Part shown: positions 1 through 6,497 of the stretch, one piece after another | How positions within the stretch are numbered: position 1 is the first letter of the stretch | How the letters are laid out: every line of letters starts with the position of its first letter | Assembly: GCA_002696685.1 (NCBI GenBank) | Contig: NZSI01000066.1 | Coordinates: 31,740-48,649, forward strand | Length of the DNA stretch: 16,910 nt | Origin: Chloroflexota bacterium | Lineage (GTDB): Bacteria; Chloroflexota; Dehalococcoidia; SAR202; UBA826 | Reading direction: 5' to 3' | Program-made: the position numbers and the translations under genes | Notes under the pieces: model-generated | What the model was told of the DNA's origin: nothing | The model's database searches: none | What the model saw: the letters and a program-made list of their open reading frames with translations, nothing else

Positions 1-800
1 CCCAGAGCATAGAGCATATTTTCCATACGGAAGACTGTGGGTAGCGACTCCACCAGAATAATCGCTTTTATAATGGCATTCTGAGGGAGTCTTAAAAGTT
101 CCCGGCTTGCTTCAAACATGTCATGATATATAGAAGTTTCTTCTACACTTTCCAACTTTGGCAGGTAAAAATAAACCCCTTGTTTCAAGTTGATTTGTTC
201 TTTACCAGCGTGGAATAACGTCAGTGCTGTGCCCAGGATTGTCGCTGACACTGGATTTCCGTCTATAGTGACGTCTGTCTCATCGAGATGAAGTCCTCTC
301 TCTCTGTGCATAAAAAATGGCAGAGGTCCCGGTTCAATCTCATAAACCCTTCCCCTAGAAACGTCCTCAAATCTTAACGAACCGGTTACTGAGTACATTC
401 TATTTAAAGCGGAGTTTACAGTGTCCCCAAACGAGTGGCCTCCCGAATCTTCATCGTCATCCAGATATCCTACAGCCCTTTCTCCTTCAGGCCCTGGGTT
501 AACAGCGTTTATAAACATGCTTGCTATCCCAGCTGGCCCAGAGATTTCTATTCCTGGCTGTTGTAAGTCATCTGGTACGGTGTCTACCTGCCAGTCTGTT
601 GTGTTGATTTCACTAACTGGTAGTTCCAACACTTCGACGCCATTTTGGTGCACGCTCTCGACAGTTCGGATTCGTTCTTTATGCGCTTCCAATATTCTGT
701 CGGAAAGCAAATCATGCAGTGACAGTAGGTATTCTTGAAATTCCTCAGTAAAAAGAACTTCGGTCCCTTCAATGTTTGGGAACAATAATCTTGTGTTCAT
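1..800 (-). CDS. aceB: Malate synthase (A-type), N-terminal 266 residues, cut by left edge
   Basis: Malate synthase condenses glyoxylate with acetyl-CoA to malate in the cytoplasm. I translated the complement: it opens MNTRLLFPNIEG, carries EISGPAGIASMFINAVNPG (about 85-103), aligning with the family's GP-x-x-x-KMxINAxNSG block, then an EDS acidic cluster (117-119), PFFMHRERGLHL (161-172) with the conserved Arg of the RGLH signature, YFYLPKLES (210-218) and AIILVESLPTVFRMENMLYAL (246-266), matching the family's IETLPAxFxMxEILxxL. The catalytic Asp and C-terminal plug lie beyond base 1. An in-frame TAA just upstream (near 813-815) fixes ATG 800 as the first possible start, although no good Shine-Dalgarno precedes it. 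It lies 46 nt downstream of msrA on the same strand. Odd point: the usual ADFEDS-like stretch reads DDDEDS. The family is secure; the symbol assumes the A-type rather than glcB. Confidence 0.9.
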   Translation of the reverse strand, partial: MNTRLLFPNIEGTEVLFTEEFQEYLLSLHDLLSDRILEAHKERIRTVESVHQNGVEVLELPVSEINTTDWQVDTVPDDLQQPGIEISGPAGIASMFINAVNPGPEGERAVGYLDDDEDSGGHSFGDTVNSALNRMYSVTGSLRFEDVSRGRVYEIEPGPLPFFMHRERGLHLDETDVTIDGNPVSATILGTALTLFHAGKEQINLKQGVYFYLPKLESVEETSIYHDMFEASRELLRLPQNAIIKAIILVESLPTVFRMENMLYAL

Positions 801-846
801 AGATATATATTGTTAACGGGGGTTCCTTAGCTTATAAAAATATTGG

Positions 847-1395
847 TTAGTGGACTTCTTGTTTCAGAATAGAAGAGTGCTTCTCTCTCAATTTTATTAC
901 TTTGGGTGCGATAATGAATTGGCAATATGGTTGATATGGGTTGTTTTTAAAGAAAGACTGATGGTAGTCCTCTGCTTCATAAAAGACACCAAGTTCACAG
1001 ACCTCGGTCACGATAGGATTTGGAAAAACCTGGTTTGTTCCCAGATCTGAGATAAGGCTTTCTGCAGTCGTTTTTTGGATGTCTGAATGATAATAAATCG
1101 CAGATCGATACGAGCTCCCTATGTCGTTTCCCTGTCTATTAAGGGTGGTTGGATCGTGGTAACCGAAGAATATTTCCAATACCGTTTTATAGTCTAGCTT
1201 TGAAGTTTCAAATTCAACATTGACTGCTTCTGCATGTCCTGTTGTTTCGGAACATACTGAGGCATAGTCTGGGTCAGTGGTGTGTCCTCCTGTATAGCCT
1301 GAAGTTACCTTCACTACCCCGTCAACGAGCTCAAATACTGCTTCGACACACCAGAAGCACCCGCCTGCAAGTGTCGCCGTTTCTGTGTTTGACAT
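847..1395 (-). CDS. msrA: Peptide-methionine (S)-S-oxide reductase MsrA
   Basis: Repairs methionine-S-sulfoxide in proteins, using a catalytic cysteine that becomes a sulfenic acid and is recycled by thioredoxin-like partners. The 182-residue product has the family's hallmark GGCFWC (11-16, catalytic Cys13), VTSGYTGG, GHAEAVNVEF, the FFGYHDPTTLNRQGNDIGSSYRS block, FYEAEDYHQ and PYCQFIIAPKV. It therefore looks complete and active. Length is typical of the single-domain form with no fused MsrB. ATG 1395 is supported by AGGAGG four bases upstream. It is divergent from the MFS gene at 1582 and is followed after 46 nt by the malate synthase gene, so the two may be cotranscribed. No msrB is in the window. 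Confidence 0.96.
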   Translation of the reverse strand: MSNTETATLAGGCFWCVEAVFELVDGVVKVTSGYTGGHTTDPDYASVCSETTGHAEAVNVEFETSKLDYKTVLEIFFGYHDPTTLNRQGNDIGSSYRSAIYYHSDIQKTTAESLISDLGTNQVFPNPIVTEVCELGVFYEAEDYHQSFFKNNPYQPYCQFIIAPKVIKLREKHSSILKQEVH

Positions 1396-1453
1396 TTCCC
1401 CTCCTCAATTCGAATCTTTTCTTCAATGGTAAAACAGTTATATCCAGTTCGAG

Positions 1454-1459
1454 ATTATA
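1454..1459 (-). promoter_or_regulatory. Candidate -10 box for msrA
   Basis: The minus strand reads TATAAT exactly, about 59 nt upstream of the msrA ATG. I find no convincing -35 hexamer at 16-18 nt spacing, so this is a weak call resting on one hexamer. Confidence 0.25.
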
Positions 1460-1497
1460 CAACCCGGCACATATTTTTGGTTGTTTCAACTATTATT

Positions 1498-1536
1498 CAG
1501 CATATTTTGGGCAATGCTGTACCATTTTCTGATGGT
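1498..1536. promoter_or_regulatory. Two adjacent inverted repeats between msrA and the MFS gene
   Basis: CAGCAT (1498-1503) and ATGCTG (1514-1519) form perfect 6-bp arms around 10 bases. Two bases later ACCAT (1521-1525) and ATGGT (1532-1536) form 5-bp arms around 6 bases. They sit 46-84 nt upstream of the MFS start and could be an operator for a dimeric repressor or short leader hairpins. Arms of this length can also arise by chance. Confidence 0.3.
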
Positions 1537-1581
1537 TTCCATATGTGATAGTCAGCCTTATTCTGGTTTGAGATATTCTTA

Positions 1582-2823
1582 ATGAGAGAAGTAGCGAGTA
1601 GGACTTTCTCCTCATTTTCTGTTCCTGGTTTCCGACTGATGTGGTCAGCAGACATCGCATTAAACTGGGCGGAATTCATGGAGATAATAATTCTGTCTTG
1701 GTTTGTACTTGAGCAAACAGAATCTCCTTTGATATTAGGTATATTTGCAGCTTTGAGATTTACGGGAACTCTAGCGGCACCATTTTTCGGAGTAGTCGTA
1801 GATAGATTTGGTCGAAGGCTTATCTTTCTTATGAGCAGAGCATCATTCGTTGTGCTTTCCTCAACTATTTTGGTTTTATCATTTATGAGCATGTTGAGCA
1901 TTTTTGCGGTTCTGTTGCTCGCTGCTTTTGTGGGATTCTCTCGCACAATGGATAATATAGTCCGTCAGTCTGTATTACCGGACGTAGTTGGAGAATCAAG
2001 ACTGTCTAATGGAGTTGCTTTATCGAGGACAGGTAGAGATGTAACTCAGATAATAGGCCCAGTTTGTGGCGGAATACTTATGGAGGTCGCCGGAATTGGA
2101 CTCAGCTATATTCTTGTAGTTTTACTTTATTCACTATCGTTACTACTGGTGTTTTTGGTTAAAGGATTGCCGGGAGCAATAGTGAGTTCTTATTCAACTG
2201 TTTCTAGCTCTGTCTTGAAGAATCTTTTCGAGGGATTTCGCTACGTAAAGTCAGAGAGGCTTTTGGTGGGGTTATTGGTCGTGGCTTTTGTAGTTAACCT
2301 AACTGCTTTTCCCTTGAACCAAACTCTACTGGCGGTTTCAGCGAAGGATGTTATGAGAGTGGGAGCATACGAGCTTGGCTGGCTTGTGGGGGCTTATTCA
2401 TTTGGCTCCCTACTAGGATCTCTCTTGATAGGCTCTCTACCTAGCCTGGGATCTGCTGGAAAGATTATGTTTATAGGTTCAGTGTTTTGGCACATAGGGA
2501 TAATTGCGATGGCATTTATGGAGTGGTTTTATCCATCCATACCTCTTCTAATACTGGTTGGTTGCGCTCAATCGTTTTCGATGGTCACTATGGCCATGAT
2601 GATTCTCAGATATACATCTCCCGAAATGCGGGGGAGAATTCTTGGTCTCAGGCAGTTGGCTGTATATGGATTGCCGTTGGGATTACTTTTATCGGGTTAT
2701 GTGGCGGAAGATTTCGGTATTTTTGTCGCCCTAGTTCTGAATGGAGTTATTGGAATAGTGCTATTGTTGCTGTCACTTTGGTTTTGGCCAGTTATGTTCT
2801 CTCGCCAACGATTTATGGAGTAG
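1582..2823 (+). CDS. MFS transporter, EntS/DHA3-like exporter
   Basis: A 413-residue, strongly hydrophobic protein with about twelve membrane segments, the usual MFS length. The loop-2/3 signature appears as GVVVDRFGRR (70-79), and the second half carries MRGRILGLRQLAVYGLPLG in the loop near TM10. The pattern around residues 125-150 (DNIVRQSVLPDVV, LSNGVALSRTGRDVTQIIGP) is typical of the MFS_3/EntS group, which mostly exports siderophores or drugs by proton antiport. Substrate cannot be read from sequence. ATG 1582 has no obvious Shine-Dalgarno. The gene starts a rightward set: the DinB-like gene begins 14 nt after its stop and two flavin oxidoreductases follow, suggesting that it moves the substrate or product of those enzymes. 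Confidence 0.88.
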   Translation: MREVASRTFSSFSVPGFRLMWSADIALNWAEFMEIIILSWFVLEQTESPLILGIFAALRFTGTLAAPFFGVVVDRFGRRLIFLMSRASFVVLSSTILVLSFMSMLSIFAVLLLAAFVGFSRTMDNIVRQSVLPDVVGESRLSNGVALSRTGRDVTQIIGPVCGGILMEVAGIGLSYILVVLLYSLSLLLVFLVKGLPGAIVSSYSTVSSSVLKNLFEGFRYVKSERLLVGLLVVAFVVNLTAFPLNQTLLAVSAKDVMRVGAYELGWLVGAYSFGSLLGSLLIGSLPSLGSAGKIMFIGSVFWHIGIIAMAFMEWFYPSIPLLILVGCAQSFSMVTMAMMILRYTSPEMRGRILGLRQLAVYGLPLGLLLSGYVAEDFGIFVALVLNGVIGIVLLLLSLWFWPVMFSRQRFME

Positions 2824-2837
2824 AAGACAGTATTTCT

Positions 2838-3359
2838 ATGACACCAGAACAAAAGAGAATTCAAAATTATTTGATGGGGCAAGGGAGTAAATATTCTTTT
2901 GACGAGCTATGGCCAAGGGCAGTCTCAGCTCGCCTCCAGATGATTGATGAGATTCAAGGCTTAACCCAAGATCAGGCTGATTTTAGTTTTGATAAGGACG
3001 AATGGACTATAGCTGAGGTGTTGCATCATGTTATCGCAAGCACAGCCAGAGTGACGGAAGTGGTGGAACTTCTAGCTAATGGAGAAATCCCAGATACAGA
3101 AGGAGTTGAACCTCCGAGGGAGCCTGCTGACGTAGGTATAAATATACTTATTGGAAAAATAACGGAAGGTGCCATAAATTGGGCTGTAATGACATCAAGG
3201 CTTCCTAAGGGTTCAGATGAATCATTAACTTCAAGTCACAGTTTTTTTGGAGAACTGAATTCAGGTGCTTGGTATATGTTCCAAAGAGTTCATGACTTGG
3301 ACCATATCGGCCAGATTATCGCATGTAAACAACATCCCGATTATCCAGATGGGGTCTGA
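2838..3359 (+). CDS. DinB-superfamily protein (DinB_2/DUF664-like)
   Basis: A 173-residue protein that fits the DinB/YfiT four-helix-bundle family, whose characterised members are metal-dependent enzymes, including thiol S-transferases and mycothiol-dependent maleylpyruvate isomerase. What I see: an N-terminal helix with RAVSARLQMIDEIQGL, then EWTIAEVLHHV (55-65) giving His63/His64, and a C-terminal VHDLDHIGQI (151-160) giving His152 and His156. These match the usual three-histidine metal site. An open frame extends back to 2487, but that part overlaps the MFS gene and reads unlike any domain, so I place the start at ATG 2838, 14 nt after the MFS stop. Exact activity is unknown; in this operon a thiol-transfer or detoxification role is possible. 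Confidence 0.82.
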   Translation: MTPEQKRIQNYLMGQGSKYSFDELWPRAVSARLQMIDEIQGLTQDQADFSFDKDEWTIAEVLHHVIASTARVTEVVELLANGEIPDTEGVEPPREPADVGINILIGKITEGAINWAVMTSRLPKGSDESLTSSHSFFGELNSGAWYMFQRVHDLDHIGQIIACKQHPDYPDGV

Positions 3360-3380
3360 TATCAATAACGGAGTTAGAGT

Positions 3381-4436
3381 GTGGAAATAGGTATTCGGTC
3401 CTTTTCAGGAGTTAGGTCGGACGTTTCCGATTGGAAGCCAGTAGCGGATTTTGCAAGGGAGGCTGAGAATCTAGGTGTAGACTCAATATGGACCTCAGAG
3501 GCTTGGGGGACTGATGCTATTTCCCCTCTGGCCTATCTCGCCGCCAAAACTTCTAAAATTAGACTAGGTACAGGTATTATCCAGGTTGGTAGCAGAACCC
3601 CTGGGAATCTTATAATGACGGCTCTAACGATGCAGTCACTTTCTGGTGGAAGATTCATTCTGGGAGTTGGAACCAGTGGCCCGCAGATTATGGAAGGTTG
3701 GCACGGAGTACGATTTCGTAACCCTGTGACAAGAACTAAGGAAATTATCGAAATTGTTAAGAAAGGTGTTGCTGGGGATGAGCTATCCTACAAAGGCAAA
3801 GAATATATTTTGCCTCTTCCTGGAGGTGAGGGGAAAGCTATAAGAAGTAGTGCACCACCTTGTGATGTGCCCGTATGGGTAGCCTCTCTCGGTCCTTCTA
3901 ATCTTGAAATGACAGGGGCTGTCGCCGACGGCTGGTTGGGAGGTTCCTTTATTCCAGAAACTGGAGGTATATTTATTGACAGGATTAAAGCTGGAGCCGA
4001 AAAAGCAGGCAAGGATTTCACTTCAATTGAAATGATGATTCCTCTTTCCTTGGAGTTTACAGATGATGTGTACGAGGCTGGAAAGCGACATGCTAGAGGA
4101 TATGGATTCACATTTGGTGCTATGGGCTCAATAAAAAATAATTTTTACAAGGATGCCTATGCCAGGCAGGGTTACGGAGAAGCTGTAAATAAGGTTCAGA
4201 AGCTATGGAAAGAGGGAAAAAGAGAAGAAGCGAGGGAAGAAGTACCGCTAGAACTTGCTTTGAAGTCCAACTTGATAGGCACCAGTGGAATGGTTAAAGA
4301 TCGGATACGTTTGTACAGAGACCTTGGGATAAGTTCTTTAAAGGTAGATTTGCCTGGAGAAACAATGTCGGAAAAATTGGATTCTTTAGGCAAGTTGATG
4401 GAACTTGTTAGATCTGTGGATTTGGAAATTGCCTAG
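3381..4436 (+). CDS. LLM-class oxidoreductase, probably F420-dependent
   Basis: A 351-residue luciferase-like TIM-barrel protein. It shows LGVDSIWTSEAW (31-42), IRLGTGIIQVGSRTP (60-74), MQSLSGGRFILGVGTSGPQ (84-102) continuing into IMEGWHG, and PVWVASLGPSNLEMTGAVAD (164-183). The GxGxSGPQxxEGWHG block is typical of the branch related to methylene-H4MPT reductase and actinobacterial F420-dependent enzymes, so deazaflavin F420 is the likelier cofactor. This is family inference, not a measured fact. The start is GTG 3381, with GGAG 7-8 nt upstream. It follows the DinB gene by 21 nt and precedes a second luciferase-like gene by 6 nt. The substrate is unknown: candidates are alcohols, ketones or oxidised ring compounds. 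Confidence 0.9.
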   Translation: MEIGIRSFSGVRSDVSDWKPVADFAREAENLGVDSIWTSEAWGTDAISPLAYLAAKTSKIRLGTGIIQVGSRTPGNLIMTALTMQSLSGGRFILGVGTSGPQIMEGWHGVRFRNPVTRTKEIIEIVKKGVAGDELSYKGKEYILPLPGGEGKAIRSSAPPCDVPVWVASLGPSNLEMTGAVADGWLGGSFIPETGGIFIDRIKAGAEKAGKDFTSIEMMIPLSLEFTDDVYEAGKRHARGYGFTFGAMGSIKNNFYKDAYARQGYGEAVNKVQKLWKEGKREEAREEVPLELALKSNLIGTSGMVKDRIRLYRDLGISSLKVDLPGETMSEKLDSLGKLMELVRSVDLEIA

Positions 4437-4442
4437 TATCGA

Positions 4443-5483
4443 ATGAAATTAGCACTTTTCACACATCTTTCCTGGCCGGAAAATATTTCCCAACAAGATG
4501 TATTTCATGGTGCTGTGGAACAGGTGCAGATGGCTGAGGCCAGTGGATATCATTCAGCGTGGTTTGCCGAACATCACTTTACGCGCTATAGCATGGGCTC
4601 TTCACTGAGTGCGATATTGGGACATATGGCGGCGGCAACTAAAAAAATCCGTTTAGGAACAGGTGTGATTGTTCCAGTTCTGCATAATCCGATCCGCATT
4701 GCTGAAGATACCGCCACGGTGGACGTTCTGAGCGGTGGCAGGTTAGATGTTGGATTTGGAAGGGGGGTTTACAGTTACGAGTATGGTGGATTTGGTATTC
4801 CGGAGGAAGACAGTCAGCAAAGATTTAGAGAATCTGTATTGTCAGTGCAGAAAATGTGGACCAGACGACCAGTTTCTCTTGATGGAGACTTTTACTCCTT
4901 GAGGAATATTGATTTGGTTCCTTCACCTGTTCAAAATCCTCATCCTCCGGTTTATATTGCCGCATCACGCTCTCCTGAAACGTTGAAATTTCTTGTAGAA
5001 AATGAATTTTTACTTTGTATTGCTGTCGTTCAAGATACCAGCCATGCTCTCGAATTGGTATCGAGATATAAGAAGCTATGTGCAGATTTTGGCAGCTCCC
5101 CACACTTGAGTGAAGTGCCATTTTTTCGATATGTCCATGTATCTGAAACTGAGGAAAATGCCATTGCAAACACTAGGCAACATATTGAATGGATTCAGGA
5201 CATAATGCAGTGGAGACGTTTTCTGATAGACCATACCGAGGTGGATAGATCCATCAGTGATTGGCGCAGTAAGAGAACCGAATTGCCCCCTAGTTACGAA
5301 TATATAAGAGACAATCGTGCCTTTATAGGAACACCTGAACAGGTTGCTGAGAAAATTTTGGCTCTGAAGTCGGAAGGAATCGAGTATTTTGGGTCTAATT
5401 TCGCTATGGCTGGATTGCCTCAGGAAGAAATTCTCAAATCGATGCGGCTTTTTGACGAGAAAGTAAGGCCTCTGATTGCATGA
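4443..5483 (+). CDS. LLM-class flavin-dependent monooxygenase, bacterial-luciferase-like
   Basis: A 346-residue protein of the LuxA-like branch, which uses reduced FMN and O2 to oxygenate organic substrates. Markers are YHSAWFAEHHF (36-46), KKIRLGTGVIVPVLHNPIRI (67-86), the TATVDVLSGGRLDVGFGRG stretch (90-108), and PHPPVYIAASRSPETLKF in the second half. These are FMN-type motifs unlike those of the upstream gene, so the pair probably uses two different flavins or acts in succession. No oxidoreductase supplying reduced FMN is encoded in the window. Its ATG is 6 nt after the upstream stop, implying translational coupling; no strong Shine-Dalgarno is visible. Its stop lies 6 nt from the stop of a gene on the other strand. 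Confidence 0.9.
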   Translation: MKLALFTHLSWPENISQQDVFHGAVEQVQMAEASGYHSAWFAEHHFTRYSMGSSLSAILGHMAAATKKIRLGTGVIVPVLHNPIRIAEDTATVDVLSGGRLDVGFGRGVYSYEYGGFGIPEEDSQQRFRESVLSVQKMWTRRPVSLDGDFYSLRNIDLVPSPVQNPHPPVYIAASRSPETLKFLVENEFLLCIAVVQDTSHALELVSRYKKLCADFGSSPHLSEVPFFRYVHVSETEENAIANTRQHIEWIQDIMQWRRFLIDHTEVDRSISDWRSKRTELPPSYEYIRDNRAFIGTPEQVAEKILALKSEGIEYFGSNFAMAGLPQEEILKSMRLFDEKVRPLIA

Positions 5484-5489
5484 GGAACC

Positions 5490-6353
5490 TTAAAGATATT
5501 TGTCTATCCAACCATCGTGTTCCTTTTCTCTAGTCACGCGACCAATAAAGTCTGAATACTGTGAGGCTCCTCCTAATTCGGAAGGTTTAGTGCCGCTTCT
5601 GAGAGCTTTCATCACTTCGTACACTGCCTTCACCCCGGCCATATAGGGAAGATGGCCCTGCAGAGCTACCTTTACTCCCATCGACGAGAGAAATTTTTTA
5701 TCTTCAAGTTCCTGTGACAGGCTTCCCAGCATGATTGGTATCGATATAGCATCTCTTGCTGCTGCTAATTCTTCTCTGGTTGATATGCCTGCAAAAAACA
5801 TGGCGTCAACCCCTGCGCTTTCATATTGTTTTGCCCTTTCTACGGCATCTTCGATACTGGTTAAGCTAAAAGCGCTTGATCTTCCAGCAATGATCAGTGA
5901 AGAATCTGATCGCCCTTCAAGAGCAGCTTTCATTTTTCCGATACCCTCATCAATTGAAATAAGCGTTGGTTTTTGCGTTCCATACGGACGAGGAAGATGA
6001 GTGTCTTCAATCGTTAGAGCTGCCACTCCTGCGTTTTCCAATTCCTCAACGGTTCTCTTGACGTTAAGAGCATTGCCGTAGCCGTGGTCGGCGTCCACGA
6101 GTAAGGGCAGGTCGGTATTCCTACAGATTCTACGAGCTTGATCTGCAAATTCGGTTAGTGTCAGTACTATGTAGTCCGGTGCTCCTAAAACTACGGAAGA
6201 ACCAATGGATCCGGCGAACATACCTATTTCAAAACCGACTTCGGTGGCCAAACGAGCTGAAACCGCGTCATACACCGAACCAGGGAATAAACATTCTTCA
6301 CCCTGCAGCACTTTTCTAAATATTTCTCTTTTTTCACTGTCTAGCATTTGCAC
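5490..6353 (-). CDS. PEP mutase/isocitrate lyase superfamily lyase, oxaloacetate decarboxylase-like
   Basis: A 287-residue Mg-dependent TIM-barrel lyase. FPGSVYDAVSARLATEVGFE (23-42), LPLLVDADHGYGNALNVKR (82-100) with Asp87/Asp89 as metal ligands, and ALTIEDTHLPRPYG (112-125) place it in the ICL/PEPM superfamily. Two features argue for the oxaloacetate-decarboxylase-like branch (Pseudomonas PA4872 type): the catalytic loop lacks both the KKCGH motif of isocitrate lyases and the EDK motif of PEP mutase, and a His at 234 (LQGHLPYMAG) falls where that branch has its distinctive His. So it probably cleaves or decarboxylates a 2-oxo-dicarboxylate. AGGAGG on the minus strand lies 5 nt before GTG 6353 and 11 nt before ATG 6347; either may be the start. 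It is divergent from the phosphodiesterase gene. Confidence 0.88.
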   Translation of the reverse strand: MQMLDSEKREIFRKVLQGEECLFPGSVYDAVSARLATEVGFEIGMFAGSIGSSVVLGAPDYIVLTLTEFADQARRICRNTDLPLLVDADHGYGNALNVKRTVEELENAGVAALTIEDTHLPRPYGTQKPTLISIDEGIGKMKAALEGRSDSSLIIAGRSSAFSLTSIEDAVERAKQYESAGVDAMFFAGISTREELAAARDAISIPIMLGSLSQELEDKKFLSSMGVKVALQGHLPYMAGVKAVYEVMKALRSGTKPSELGGASQYSDFIGRVTREKEHDGWIDKYL

Positions 6354-6436
6354 ATATTCCTCCTACATAGAAAGTTGAAGTCTAGCAGAATGATTGAATT
6401 ATATGGTGAGTCTTCAATATAAATTCTGATTGTATT

Positions 6437-6468
6437 CCTCAGTGTAATTTTCTGTGTAAACTGTGAGG
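6437..6468. promoter_or_regulatory. Imperfect dyad with direct GTGTAA repeats upstream of the phosphodiesterase gene
   Basis: CCTCAGT (6437-6443) pairs with ACTGTGAGG (6460-6468), with a two-base bulge. Inside it GTGTAA occurs at 6442 and again at 6454, a 12-base period. It sits 29 nt before GTG 6498 and 83 nt from the divergent lyase start, so it may be an operator controlling both. Weak evidence. Confidence 0.25.
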
Positions 6469-6497
6469 ACACCTTAAGTTAATTGGGAGTATGTGGA

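Noticed and set aside
1497..1946. 149-codon open frame on the minus strand over the MFS start
   Set aside because: Low-complexity, Asn/Lys/Thr-rich translation antisense to a clear membrane protein; a shadow frame.
2487..2837. Upstream open frame in front of the DinB-like gene
   Set aside because: It lies in another frame of the MFS gene, gives no recognisable domain, and the DinB fold begins with the ATG at 2838.
1..6353. Glyoxylate shunt pair (malate synthase plus isocitrate lyase)
   Set aside because: The PEPM/ICL-family protein lacks the KKCGH loop of isocitrate lyase and is too short; the genes are 5 kb apart with others between.
5490..6353. PEP mutase starting a phosphonate biosynthesis cluster
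   Set aside because: The sequence reads EDTHLPR instead of the mutase EDK motif, so carbon-phosphorus bond formation is not supported.
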